Below are positions 19,408-27,780 of a DNA stretch of 49,660 nucleotides, piece by piece. A model generated the notes under the pieces. That model did not search any database. It was not told where the DNA came from and worked only from the letters and a program-made list of their open reading frames with translations. The translations under genes and the position numbers were made by a program. The stretch lies in the NCBI RefSeq assembly GCF_002086155.1, contig NZ_MVHE01000040.1, forward strand, positions 1 to 49,660. The letters are read 5' to 3'. This stretch comes from Mycobacterium angelicum. GTDB lineage: Bacteria > Actinomycetota > Actinomycetes > Mycobacteriales > Mycobacteriaceae. Each line of letters starts with the position of its first letter. Positions within the stretch are counted from its first letter, which is position 1.

Positions 19408-20170
19408 GGGACGGCGTCATCGCCTGGCTGCTCGGCGGACCCGACCGCACCTACCGGGTGCCGTTGCCCGCCGCCGGCGAGCCCAAGCGGGCCATCCTGG
19501 ACAGCTACACCAAGCAGCACTCCGCGGAATACCAGAGCCAGGCGCCCATCGACCTGGCCTGCCGATTGCGTCAGCGCATCGGGGATCTCGACCAGGTCGC
19601 CACCATCGTGTTGCACACCAGCCACCACACCCATGTGGTGATCGGCACCGGCTCGGGTGACCCGCAGAAGTTCGACCCCGACGCGTCGCGGGAAACCCTG
19701 GACCACTCGCTGCCCTACATCTTCGCGGTTGCGCTGCAGGACGGCGCCTGGCACCACGAACGCTCCTACACATCCGAGCGGGCGCACCGGCCCGACACCA
19801 TCGCGCTGTGGCAAAGATCAGCACGGTCGAGGATCCGGAGTGGACCCGCCGCTACCACTCGGCCGACCCGGCGCAGCGGGCGTTCGGCGCGCGCGCCGAG
19901 GTGCGGCTGCGCAGCGGTGCGGTGATCGTCGACGAACTCGCGATGGCCGACGCACATCCGCTGGGCGCCAGACCGTTCGAGCGCAAGCAGTACCTGGAGA
20001 AGTTCACCGAACACGCCGAGGGTGTGGTGGAACCCGTTGAGCAGCAACGGTTTTTGACCGCGGCGGACGGCCTGGCCGAACTCACCGATACCGGTGCGCT
20101 GAACATAGTGGTCAATGCGCGGGTGCTGGACGGGGCGCCGGTGATTCCGGACGGGATCTTCAAGTCATGA
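19408..20170 (+). pseudogene. prpD: prpD remnant: 2-methylcitrate dehydratase, N-terminus deleted and frameshifted
   Basis: This is the C-terminal half of PrpD (Rv1130). It starts abruptly at DGVIAWLLGGPDRTYRVPLP and continues through SYTKQHSAEYQSQAPIDLAC to DTIALW. A one-base loss near 19812 (TGGCAAAGATC where TGGCACAAGATC is expected) then moves the sense into the next frame: KISTVEDPEWTRRYHSADP through PVIPDGIFKS and stop. About the first half of the usual roughly 500-residue enzyme is absent, along with its promoter. It would have dehydrated 2-methylcitrate in the methylcitrate cycle. The ATGA stop/start overlap with prpC is still preserved, a trace of the old prpDC operon. Confidence 0.88.
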
Positions 20171-20834
20171 CCGCGGCAACCGAAATCCGCAAGGGTCTGG
20201 CCGGCGTGGTGGTGGCACCACGGCCATCTCCAAAGTGGTGCCCGAAACCAATTCGCTGACCTACCGCCGATATCCGGTGCAGGAGCTGGCTGCTCGCTGC
20301 AGCTTCGAACAGGTTGCGTTCCTGCTCTGGCGGGGGGAGCTGCCCACCGACGCCGAGCTGGCGCTGTTCAGTCAGGCCGGCTGCACGGCGGCGTCAACGA
20401 GGCCGTCATGCGCGACATGCTCGAGATCGCAGAACCCGACCACGCGAGAGTGGTTGCGCGGCAAGCTCGCTCGGCACGAGAAGATCATGGGGTTCGGGCA
20501 CCGGGTATACCGCAACGGCGACTCCAGGGTGCCGGCCATGCGCCAGGCGCTGGCCCGTGTCGCCGCGCTGCGCGGCGGCCGGCGCTGGCTGGACATCTAC
20601 CAGGTGCTCGAGGCGGAGATGGCGATAAGCACCGGGATCAGGCCCAACCTCGACTTTCCCATCGGGCCCGCCTATCACCTGATGGGTTTCGACATCGCCA
20701 GCTTCACACCGATTTTCGTGATGGGCAGGATCACCGGCTGGACGGCACACATCATGGAACAGGCGGCGGCCAACACCCTGGGCCGGCCGCTGAGCGCCTA
20801 CTCAGGGTGCGAACAACGAGTGCTGCCCGGCTAA
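20167..20834 (+). pseudogene. prpC: prpC remnant: 2-methylcitrate synthase with frameshifts and internal deletion
   Basis: Remnant of PrpC (GltA1, Rv1131). The start MTAATEIRKGLAGVVV is intact. It is followed by a frameshift near 20210-20220, after which sense continues in another frame as PETNSLTYRRYPVQELAARC up to LALFSQ. There the middle of the enzyme (roughly 150-170 residues) is deleted. Sequence resumes out of frame as RLHGGVNEAVMRDMLEIAEP, and a second small indel restores the frame at EWLRGKLARHEKIMGFGHRV through to SGCEQRVLPG. The catalytic GFGHRVYR is left, but the fold and the N-terminal active-site parts are lost. A normal enzyme has about 390 residues. It would condense propionyl-CoA with oxaloacetate. 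Confidence 0.88.
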
Positions 20835-21052
20835 TCCGGTCCGCCGTACTGCCAGACCAGGCCGTGGGTACCGGTCATCATGTGGTTGCACCACATCGTC
20901 TGGCCGTTGGCGTCCTGCGTGGTGGCGTGCCAGACGGTGCACGGATCACCCGGCCCGGGCGGGTTGGCGAGTGCGACGGGGGCGGCGAGGACGAAGCCGA
21001 ACGATGCGGCAGTGGCGATCATCGCCAGCACGGCGAGCCGAAATCTTGTCAC
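20831..21052 (-). CDS. Small secreted protein of unknown function
   Basis: A 73-residue protein with a clear Sec signal peptide: MTRFR, a hydrophobic core, and the cleavage motif ALA before NPPGPGDPC at about residue 29. The mature chain has about 44 residues, with two Cys (DPCTVWHATT, TMWCNHMM) that could form a disulfide, plus several Trp and His. I do not recognise a named family. The gene is convergent with the prpC remnant, with stops overlapping at 20831-20834, and divergent from the DUF3556 gene; 139 bp separate the two starts. The ATG is the only good start for the signal peptide. Confidence 0.75.
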   Translation of the reverse strand: MTRFRLAVLAMIATAASFGFVLAAPVALANPPGPGDPCTVWHATTQDANGQTMWCNHMMTGTHGLVWQYGGPD

Positions 21053-21164
21053 GATGGCATCTCCTCAACGCTGAGCAGGAAGCCGGAGCTGAGCACCCGA
21101 AGCTTCACGGTAGCCCCGCAACGACCCGCCGGTAAAGGATTCGGCGGACGGACCGAGCGCGCGC

Positions 21165-21180
21165 TTAGAACACGTTCTAA
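21165..21180 (+). promoter_or_regulatory. KstR-like operator upstream of the DUF3556 membrane protein
   Basis: TTAGAACACGTTCTAA is an inverted repeat with perfect 7-bp arms (TTAGAAC/GTTCTAA) around AC. It fits the published KstR consensus TnnAACnnGTTnnA of the cholesterol-catabolism regulon. It ends 11 bp before the ATG at 21192, so a repressor here would block a near-leaderless transcript. The match is seen directly; binding by KstR is an inference. Confidence 0.65.
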
Positions 21181-21191
21181 TCTGTCAAACC

Positions 21192-22925
21192 ATGGGATTT
21201 CTGAAGCCCGAACTGCCCCAGATCGACGTAGCCGAGTGGAGCAAGGGCACCCGCAGCGAAAAGATCCGGCCGATGGCCAGACACTGGGCCGAGGTCGGTT
21301 TCGGAACGCCGGTGGTACTGCATCTGTTCTACGTCGCCAAGATCCTGCTCTACATCCTGTTCGCGTGGCTGATCGTGCTGAGCACCAAGGGAATCGACGG
21401 CTTCACCAACGTCCGGGCGTGGTACGCCGAGCCGATCGTGTTCGAGAAGGTCGTGCTGTACACGATGCTCTTCGAGGTCGTCGGGCTGGGCTGCGGCTTC
21501 GGGCCGCTGAACAACCGGTTCTTTCCGCCCATGGGCTCGATTCTGTATTGGCTGCGGTTCGGCACCATCCGGCTGCCTCCGTGGCCGGATCGGGTCCCGA
21601 TGACTCACGGCACGAAGCGCAAGCCGGTCGATGTGGCGCTGTACGCACTGCTGCTGATCGCATTGGTGGCGGCGCTGTTCACCGACGGCACCGGGCCGGT
21701 ACCCGAGCTGGGCAGCACGGTCGGGCTGCTGCCGACGTGGCAGATTGTGTTGATTCTGGTGCTGCTCGGGGTGGCCGGGCTGCGGGACAAAGTCATCTTC
21801 CTGGCCGCCCGCGGCGAGGTATACGCATCGTTGACGGTGACGTTCTTGTTCGGCGGGATAGACATGATCGTCGCCGCCAAACTGGTGTTTCTGGTGATCT
21901 GGATGGGCGCGGCGACCTCCAAGCTCAACAAGCACTTCCCGTTCGTGATCTCCACGATGATGTCCAACAACCCGTTGTTTCGGCCGCGGTTCATCAAGCG
22001 GCTGTTCTTCGAGAAGTTCCCCGACGATCTGCGGCCCGGGCTGTTGTCGCGGATCTTCGCCCACGTCAGCACCTTCATCGAGATGTGTGTGCCCGTCGTC
22101 TTGTTCTTCGCGCACGGCGGCTGGCCCACCACCGTGGCGGCGATCGTGATGGTGTGCTTCCACTTGGGCATCCTGACGGCCATCCCGATGGGCGTGCCGC
22201 TGGAGTGGAACGTCTTCATGATCTTCGGCGTGCTGTCGCTGTTCGTCGGCCATGCGCGTCTGGGTCTGACGGATGTGAAAAACCCTGTGCCAGTAGCGAT
22301 TCTGTTCGCCGTGGTGGCCGGAACCGTGATACTGGGCAACCTGTTTCCGCGCAAGATCTCGTTTCTGCCCGGCATGCGCTACTACGCCGGCAATTGGGAC
22401 ACCACGCTGTGGTGCATCAAACCCTCGGGTGCGGACAAGATCACCCGCGGCATCGTCGCGATCGCGAGCATGCCGCAGGCCCAGCTGGAGCGTTTCTACG
22501 GCAAGGATCGAGCACAGATCCCGATGTATCTGGGATATGCGTTTCGCGCCATGAACACCCACGGCCGGGCGCTGTTCACGCTGGCGCACCGGGCGATGGC
22601 CGGCCAGAACGAGGACGACTACGTCATCACCGACGGCGAACGGATCTGCAGCACCGCCATCGGCTGGAACTTCGGCGACGGCCACATGCACAACGAGCAG
22701 CTGATCCAGGCCATGCAACAGCGCTGCCGCTTCGAGCCCGGCGAGGTGCGCATCGTGCTGCTCGACGCGCAGCCCATCCACAAGCAGACGCAGGCCTACC
22801 GGTTGGTGGACGCGGCCACCGGCGAGTTCGAGCGCGGCTACGTCCGGGTTGCCGATATGGTGACCCGCCAGCCCTGGGCCGACGACGTGCCGGTACACGT
22901 CGAATCGGACGCGCCGCGAGCGTAA
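21192..22925 (+). CDS. DUF3556 multi-pass membrane protein (Rv1132-like)
   Basis: A 577-residue integral membrane protein. Several hydrophobic helices span about residues 40-390 (for example VLHLFYVAKILLYILFAWLI, VALYALLLIALVAALF, WQIVLILVLLGVAGL, VAILFAVVAGTVILGNLF). A soluble C-terminal third follows, starting near FLPGMRYYAGNWDTTLWCIK. Position and sequence match Rv1132, which lies between gltA1/prpC and metE in M. tuberculosis. Function is unknown. Unlike the three prp genes before it, it is intact, so its role is probably independent of methylcitrate metabolism. A KstR-like palindrome just upstream suggests sterol-linked control. Its stop codon lies within an 18-bp inverted repeat. Confidence 0.88.
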   Translation: MGFLKPELPQIDVAEWSKGTRSEKIRPMARHWAEVGFGTPVVLHLFYVAKILLYILFAWLIVLSTKGIDGFTNVRAWYAEPIVFEKVVLYTMLFEVVGLGCGFGPLNNRFFPPMGSILYWLRFGTIRLPPWPDRVPMTHGTKRKPVDVALYALLLIALVAALFTDGTGPVPELGSTVGLLPTWQIVLILVLLGVAGLRDKVIFLAARGEVYASLTVTFLFGGIDMIVAAKLVFLVIWMGAATSKLNKHFPFVISTMMSNNPLFRPRFIKRLFFEKFPDDLRPGLLSRIFAHVSTFIEMCVPVVLFFAHGGWPTTVAAIVMVCFHLGILTAIPMGVPLEWNVFMIFGVLSLFVGHARLGLTDVKNPVPVAILFAVVAGTVILGNLFPRKISFLPGMRYYAGNWDTTLWCIKPSGADKITRGIVAIASMPQAQLERFYGKDRAQIPMYLGYAFRAMNTHGRALFTLAHRAMAGQNEDDYVITDGERICSTAIGWNFGDGHMHNEQLIQAMQQRCRFEPGEVRIVLLDAQPIHKQTQAYRLVDAATGEFERGYVRVADMVTRQPWADDVPVHVESDAPRA

Positions 22926-22975
22926 CGCCACCGCGAAATTCAGCACCGAAAGTCGCAGTGGCGTTACGCTCGCGG
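22914..22975. terminator. Long inverted repeat between convergent genes (bidirectional terminator or dispersed repeat)
   Basis: Perfect 18-bp arms (22914-22931 CCGCGAGCGTAACGCCAC and 22958-22975, its complement) flank a 26-nt loop. It separates the convergent DUF3556 gene and metE, whose ends are only 56 bp apart, and contains the DUF3556 stop codon. There is no U-tract, as is common in mycobacteria. The outer core CGCGAGCGT recurs in a second hairpin at 43195-43256. Confidence 0.7.
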
Positions 22976-22981
22976 CCACAG

Positions 22982-25261
22982 TCAGACCCCTACGCGCACC
23001 TCCCGCGCCGCGGCCACCATGTTGCGCAGCGACGCGGTCACCTGGTCCACGTTGCGGGTCTTCAGCCCGCAGTCCGGGTTGACCCACAGCCGCTCGGCGG
23101 GAACGGCCCGCAACGCGGCCCGCAATGACTCGGCCATCTCGCCGGCGCTGGGCACCCGAGGCGAATGAATGTCATAGACCCCCGGTCCCACGCTGTTGGC
23201 AAACCCGATCGCATTCAGATCGTCCAGCACTTCCATGTGGGACCGGGCCGCTTCGATGGACGTCACGTCGGCGTCCAGATCGGCAATGGCGCCGATCACC
23301 TCGCCGAACTCCGAGTAGCACAAGTGGGTGTGGATCTGCGTCGAGTCGGCGACGCCGGAGGTCGCCAAGCGGAAAGACGCTACGGCCCAACGCAAGTACT
23401 CGTCCTGATCGGCGCGACGCAACGGCAGCAGCTCCCGCAGCGCCGGCTCGTCGACCTGGATGACCGCGATGCCGGCGGACTGCAGGTCCACGGTCTCGTC
23501 GCGAATGGCCAGCGCCACCTGGTTGGCGGTGTCGGCCAGCGGCTGGTCGTCACGCACGAACGACCACGCCAGAATCGTCACCGGACCGGTCAGCATGCCC
23601 TTGACCGGCTTGTCTGTCAGCGACTGCGCATAGGTGATCCACCCGACCGTCATCGCGTGGGGCCGGGCGACGTCGCCGTAGAGGATCGGCGGGCGCACGC
23701 AGCGGCTGCCGTAGGACTGGACCCAGCCGTTCTGGGTGGCGAAGAAGCCGTCCAGCTGCTCGGCGAAGTACTGGACCATGTCGTTGCGCTCCGGTTCACC
23801 GTGCACCAGCACATCCAGACCCAGGTCCTCCTGCAGCTTGACGACGTCGGCGATCTCGGACTTCATCCGGCGCACGTATTCGTCCGAATCGATCTCGCGG
23901 GCGCGCAGCGCCGCGCGCGCCTTGCGGATCGCCGATGTCTGCGGGTAGGAGCCGATCGTCGTGGTCGGCAGCGGCGGCAGCTGCAGCCGTGCGTCCTGGC
24001 TGGCGCGGCGCTGCGCGGGGTCGCCGCGGTGGGCGCCGGAGGCCACGATCGAATCGATGCGGGCCCGGATCTGCCCGTTGTGCAGGCGCGGATCGCGCTT
24101 GCGGGATGCGACGGCGGCGTTGGATGCCGCGATCTCGTCGGCGACTGTTTCGCGCCCGTCATGCAAAGCGCGGGCCAGGACGACGACCTCGCTCACCTTT
24201 TCGGCGCCGAACGCCAGCCAGCTGTGCAGCGCGTCGTCCAGATCGGTCTCGGGTTCCAGCGAGTACGGCACGTGCATGGTGGAGCATGACGTCGAAACGG
24301 CAACGGCGCCAACCGAACCCAGCAGGGTGGTCAGCTTGTCCAGTGCGGCCTCCAGGTCGGTCCGCCAAATGTTGCGTCCGTCCACGATGCCGGCCACCAG
24401 TGTCTTGCCGGCCAACTCGGGTATGGCGGCGACGGCGGTACTGGCGCCGGCCACCAGGTCGACGCCGATCGCCTCGACGGGTGTGCGGGCCAGCCCCGCC
24501 AGGGCGCTGCCCGGGTCGCCGAAGTAGGTGGCGACATAGATGGCGGGACGGTTGTGCACCGAGCCCAGCGCGGTATAGACGGCCTCGGCCAGCGCGGGAG
24601 CGTCCGCGGAGATGTCGGTGACCAGCGCGGGCTCGTCGAACTGCACCCACGCGGCGCCGTCATCGGCGAGCAGCGACAACAGCTCGGAGTAGATCGGCAC
24701 CAGCTCCCGGAGCCGTTCGATGGGAGCCGCACCGCCGTTGACGGCCTTGCTCAGCAACAGGAACGTGACCGGCCCGATGACGACCGGGCGCGCTGGAATC
24801 CCTTGCTCCAGAGCCTCTTTCAACTCGGAGAGCACCTTGTCCGGGTTGAGGGCGAATCGGGTCGCGGGCTCGATTTCTGGAACCAGGTAGTGATAGTTGG
24901 TGTCGAACCACTTCGTCATCTCCAACGGCGCGACGTCCCAAATGTCATTGGTGCCGCGCGCGGCGGCGAAGTACCGGTCCAGCTCGTCGGAAATGCCGCC
25001 CACCCGGGCCGGCAGCGCGCCCAGCAGCACCGCGGTGTCGAGCATCTGGTCGTAGTAGGAGAAGGTGTTCACCGGCACCGAGTCCAGGCCGGCCGCGGCC
25101 AGGGCCGACCAGTTGTCGCGGCGCAGCGTGGCGGCAACGGTCTCGAGCTCTGATCGGCTGGTGCGCCCGGCCCAGTAGCCTTCGGTCGCGCGTTTGAGTT
25201 CACGGCGCGGCCCGATCCGGGGAGAGCCGGTGATGGTTGCGGTAAAGGGTTCAGCGGTCAC
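22982..25261 (-). CDS. metE: Cobalamin-independent methionine synthase (5-methyltetrahydropteroyltriglutamate-homocysteine methyltransferase)
   Basis: A 759-residue MetE that transfers the methyl group of 5-methyl-tetrahydropteroyl-triglutamate to homocysteine in the cytosol, the last step of methionine synthesis. The N-terminal barrel begins at TATITGSPRIGPRRELKRA. The C-terminal catalytic barrel contains TTTIGSYPQT, the zinc ligands of IHTHLCYSEF (His and Cys) and NPDCGLKTR (Cys), and VHGEPERNDMVQYFAEQLDG. All expected ligands are present and the length is normal. The gene is preceded on its own strand by a cobalamin riboswitch, so it should be switched off when B12 is available. Order with the DUF3556 gene matches Rv1132-Rv1133c. 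Confidence 0.97.
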   Translation of the reverse strand: MTAEPFTATITGSPRIGPRRELKRATEGYWAGRTSRSELETVAATLRRDNWSALAAAGLDSVPVNTFSYYDQMLDTAVLLGALPARVGGISDELDRYFAAARGTNDIWDVAPLEMTKWFDTNYHYLVPEIEPATRFALNPDKVLSELKEALEQGIPARPVVIGPVTFLLLSKAVNGGAAPIERLRELVPIYSELLSLLADDGAAWVQFDEPALVTDISADAPALAEAVYTALGSVHNRPAIYVATYFGDPGSALAGLARTPVEAIGVDLVAGASTAVAAIPELAGKTLVAGIVDGRNIWRTDLEAALDKLTTLLGSVGAVAVSTSCSTMHVPYSLEPETDLDDALHSWLAFGAEKVSEVVVLARALHDGRETVADEIAASNAAVASRKRDPRLHNGQIRARIDSIVASGAHRGDPAQRRASQDARLQLPPLPTTTIGSYPQTSAIRKARAALRAREIDSDEYVRRMKSEIADVVKLQEDLGLDVLVHGEPERNDMVQYFAEQLDGFFATQNGWVQSYGSRCVRPPILYGDVARPHAMTVGWITYAQSLTDKPVKGMLTGPVTILAWSFVRDDQPLADTANQVALAIRDETVDLQSAGIAVIQVDEPALRELLPLRRADQDEYLRWAVASFRLATSGVADSTQIHTHLCYSEFGEVIGAIADLDADVTSIEAARSHMEVLDDLNAIGFANSVGPGVYDIHSPRVPSAGEMAESLRAALRAVPAERLWVNPDCGLKTRNVDQVTASLRNMVAAAREVRVGV

Positions 25262-25391
25262 GATCGGTCCTTCAATCGACGGTGTTGGTCACCGCCCGCG
25301 GACGCGCAGCCGATCCGGGTCGCGGTAGGCACCATAACTACGTAACCGCAACACGTACGGCCAAACGCCCATTCCACGAGGCGATGAGCCC

Positions 25392-25412
25392 GCCGGGCGC
25401 GGCGCGCCCGGC
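25392..25412 (-). terminator. Hairpin at the 3' side of the cobalamin riboswitch (candidate expression platform)
   Basis: GCCGGGCGC-GGC-GCGCCCGGC is a perfect 9-bp, very GC-rich stem with a 3-nt loop. It lies directly after the riboswitch aptamer in the direction of transcription and about 130 nt before the metE start. It could end transcription when B12 is bound. There is no U-run after it, so an alternative role in RNA folding or Rho access is equally possible. Confidence 0.5.
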
Positions 25413-25585
25413 ACAGTTGGCAGGTCTTCGGACTCGCAGGCGCGCACCTGCCGGTGCTCCTACTGACCGTCGCTTCCCAGTCCCAATCTGTTTGAGACCA
25501 GTGCTTGTCTACTGACGAGACGGTGTTCGTTCCTGCATACCGCTGCGGGACAGTCCCGGATTCGCACCGGATTCCCTCTCGCGTC
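25413..25585 (-). ncRNA. Cobalamin (B12) riboswitch in the metE leader
   Basis: On the minus strand the leader reads GGGAATCCGGTGCGAATCCG then GGACTGTCCCGCAGCGGTAT, the classic 5' conserved block of the cobalamin aptamer. It ends in CCGAAGACCTGCC, matching the conserved 3' box. The order and spacing of these blocks (about 170 nt) fit the family. A B12 riboswitch ahead of metE is established in M. tuberculosis. When adenosylcobalamin or a related form binds, metE expression should fall and B12-dependent MetH take over. Confidence 0.92.
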
Positions 25586-25669
25586 GCATCTTCTGCTTCG
25601 CTCGATGCCGGCGCCGCGGCGCGGCGACGGCAGACCAGCTGCGCTGTCGAGGCTACTCGGCCGCCACGG

Positions 25670-26311
25670 CTATCCGGCCAGCGCGTCGGCGATCGGCACG
25701 TCGCCGTTGTTGAAGTCGATGGTTCGGCCGATCGTCGAGTCGTCGCTCAGCGCGGCGGCGATGACCAGCGCGACATCGGCGCGCGAAACGCTGCCCTTGC
25801 CCGCGCCGACGGCGATCCGGCCGGTGGCCGGCTCCAGGGTGAGCCGGCTGGGGCCCAGCACGGTCCAATAAAGTTCGCTGTCGCGCAGATGCGCGTCGGC
25901 GGCGGCCTTTGCCTCCGCGTAGGCGAAGAACGGATCATCTTGTGGCACACCATGACCCGGCCCCGCACCGAAGTAGGACACCATGACGAAGCGGTTGACT
26001 CCCGCACTTACGGCGGCGTCGATCACCCGGATCGCGGCGTCCCGGTCGACGGCGTAGGTGCGTGTCGGGTTGCCGCCGCCGGCCCCGGCGGAAAAGACCA
26101 CCGCCTCGTGTCCGGCCAGCAGATCCGACAGCGCGCCGGTGTCGAGTCGCTCGATGTCGGCGACGACGGGCGCGGCGCCGGTGGCGGCCACGTCCTGGGT
26201 GTGGTCAGGATTGCGGAAGACAGCACTCACCTCGTCGCCACGCTCGGTGAGGATCCGGGCCAGCTGCAATGCGACCTTGCCGTGGCCGCCGATCACCGCG
26301 ACGCGCGTCAC
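25670..26311 (-). CDS. NAD(P)-binding oxidoreductase-like protein (NmrA/atypical SDR family)
   Basis: A 213-residue Rossmann-fold protein: VTRVAVIGGHGKVALQLARI (GGxGxxA nucleotide motif), FRNPDHTQDV, VVFSAGAGGG, VMVSYFGAG and YAEAKAAADAHLR, which holds the YxxxK-like pair. It resembles NAD(P)H-binding proteins of the YwnB/NmrA type that act as reductases or redox sensors. The start is the GTG at 26311, which overlaps the stop of the tandem-TetR gene (GTGA). A longer frame would run inside that gene. The overlap means the two are one operon. Substrate is not evident. Confidence 0.82.
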   Translation of the reverse strand: MTRVAVIGGHGKVALQLARILTERGDEVSAVFRNPDHTQDVAATGAAPVVADIERLDTGALSDLLAGHEAVVFSAGAGGGNPTRTYAVDRDAAIRVIDAAVSAGVNRFVMVSYFGAGPGHGVPQDDPFFAYAEAKAAADAHLRDSELYWTVLGPSRLTLEPATGRIAVGAGKGSVSRADVALVIAAALSDDSTIGRTIDFNNGDVPIADALAG

Positions 26312-27570
26312 GGGCGGACCGCAACGCCGCGCAGCACCGTATCCCGCGCCAGGATGAGCGAGGTCCGGGTGCCGACCGCGCGCAGGATGTTCTCCGGGAT
26401 CCACTGCATGCCGATGATGGACCTTGCCAGCATCACCGTCGAGGGCGCGTCGATCCGGATCTCGCCGGACCGGACGCCTTCGGACAGCAGCGTTTTCATC
26501 TGGCGCAGCCGCGTCGTGTACAGCCAGCCGGGATTGGCCGTGTCGGGCGGCGATTGCCGCATCCAGGCCAGCTGAATCCGGAATTCGTCGGAAAACCGGT
26601 CCAGCGCATTGACATTGACCCAGCTCAGGGCGTCCAGTTTGGCGATGGGCGTGGCGTCGCAGCGCAGCACACTGACCCAGCCGGCCTCGACCTTCTGCCC
26701 GAAGGAACGCATGATCGAGGCGAGCAGTTCATCCTTGGATCCGATCACCCGATACACGGTCCCGGTGCCGAGCCCGGCCGCGGCGGCGATGTCGCGGATG
26801 GTGGTCACCTCATATCCCTTGCGGCCAAACTCAGTTCGCGCCACTGCGCGCAGTTGAGCCGCCTTATCGCTGGGGTCGGCCGCGCTGTCGTCGGCCCACG
26901 ATGCGATGACGTCACTGGCCGCCGCGAAGGCGCTGGAACCGTCCAGCACCGAATCGGCCGGCGGTTGGGCAGCCAAGCCCTGCAGGATGATTCGGCACAT
27001 GAGGCCGGCCACCTGGTCGGCCGAAGAGTTGTGCCGGATGACGTCGAGCCCGACCTGCAGCATGGATTGGCAGATCCGGTCGGCGAGTATGGGGAGGTCG
27101 ACCTCGTCGTTGATGTAGCCACTCCACCGGGCCGCGCGCAGCGTTTGCAGCATCGCCTGCTGGACCGCGGCCGGTCGCTGCTGGGTCAGCGTCACCAGTT
27201 CGGGATCCGCGCTGGGCCCTTCATAGAACGACATCTGCAGCGCCGCACGATGCCGCACGGCGCAATTGGCGATCGCGGCCCCCAGGTCGCCGATCTGTTC
27301 GTCCGCCGGCCGCGAATCGGGCTCATCCAAACGCGCCTGCGCCGCGTGCCCGATCCGATCCAGATCGGCCTGGTAGCGGCGGATCAGTTCGATGAGGATG
27401 GCTTCTTTGGATTCGAAGTGGTGATACAGGCTGCCCGGCAGAATGCCTGCCGCATCGGCGATCTCCTGCAGGGAAGTGCGCAGTCCTGACGACGCGATCA
27501 GCGACGCCGCGGTCTGCAGGATCTCGGCGCGGCGGGTTCCGGTGTCGTTCGCGGTGTCGGCTTTGGCCAT
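26308..27570 (-). CDS. mce3R: Tandem-TetR transcriptional repressor, Mce3R type
   Basis: A 420-residue protein with two complete TetR units in one chain. The first helix-turn-helix is at about 18-63 (AEILQTAASLIASSGLRTSL...GSLYHHFESKEAIL). The second is at about 231-277 (AVARTEFGRKGYEVTTIRDI...GTVYRVIGSKDELL). Each is followed by its own ligand/dimer region. M. tuberculosis Mce3R (Rv1963c, 406 residues) has this rare double architecture and represses mce3 and fadE17-fadE18. A motif related to CTAACAAAGATTTGGTT lies about 25 bp upstream of this start and is repeated before the fadE pair and other genes in this window, which supports the identification. No mce operon is seen here. It forms an operon with the NAD(P)-binding gene. 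Confidence 0.75.
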   Translation of the reverse strand: MAKADTANDTGTRRAEILQTAASLIASSGLRTSLQEIADAAGILPGSLYHHFESKEAILIELIRRYQADLDRIGHAAQARLDEPDSRPADEQIGDLGAAIANCAVRHRAALQMSFYEGPSADPELVTLTQQRPAAVQQAMLQTLRAARWSGYINDEVDLPILADRICQSMLQVGLDVIRHNSSADQVAGLMCRIILQGLAAQPPADSVLDGSSAFAAASDVIASWADDSAADPSDKAAQLRAVARTEFGRKGYEVTTIRDIAAAAGLGTGTVYRVIGSKDELLASIMRSFGQKVEAGWVSVLRCDATPIAKLDALSWVNVNALDRFSDEFRIQLAWMRQSPPDTANPGWLYTTRLRQMKTLLSEGVRSGEIRIDAPSTVMLARSIIGMQWIPENILRAVGTRTSLILARDTVLRGVAVRP

Positions 27571-27596
27571 GGCCGGCTGCTTGTCCTCCCCGCTGA

Positions 27597-27613
27597 ACCA
27601 AATCTTTGTTAGA
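27597..27613 (-). promoter_or_regulatory. Candidate Mce3R-type operator, autoregulatory site
   Basis: The minus strand reads CTAACAAAGATTTGGTT, starting about 43 bp and ending about 27 bp upstream of the tandem-TetR start. It shares AACAnAnnTTnGGT with the sites at 34739 and 37294. Functional assignment is inferred from the shared motif and position. Confidence 0.5.
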
Positions 27614-27645
27614 GGTTATCAGACCACCCGCGACAAAGGCCCTGC

Positions 27646-27780
27646 TTAGGACGTTACCCCGAGCTGCTCGCAGACTCCGAACACTTCCTCGAAGATCGAG
27701 CCCGGCACCAACCTGGAGGCAGCGGCATCGAAAGTCGTCTGTTCGTGTCGGCAAGGGAAGCGCCGATAAATGCGACGCAT
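27646..27780 (-). other. Short open frame or gene remnant of 44 codons
   Basis: Reading from an ATG at 27780 gives 44 residues ending SIFEEVFGVCEQLGVTS and stop, which look like a real protein C-terminus rather than random sequence. No ribosome-binding site was seen and no family was recognised. It lies in the 279-bp gap between the tandem-TetR gene and the GreA-like gene. It may be the tail of a deleted gene. Confidence 0.25.

Noticed and set aside
16951..19641. An 896-codon plus-strand frame across aofH and prpR
   Set aside because: It is antisense to aofH and the prpR remnant over most of its length. Its last part overlaps the true prpD frame region only by chance.
21177..23087. A 636-codon minus-strand frame opposite the DUF3556 membrane protein
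   Set aside because: It is rich in His/Gln/Asp/Arg with no hydrophobic or conserved segments. It lies antisense to a well-supported membrane protein and crosses the terminator hairpin.
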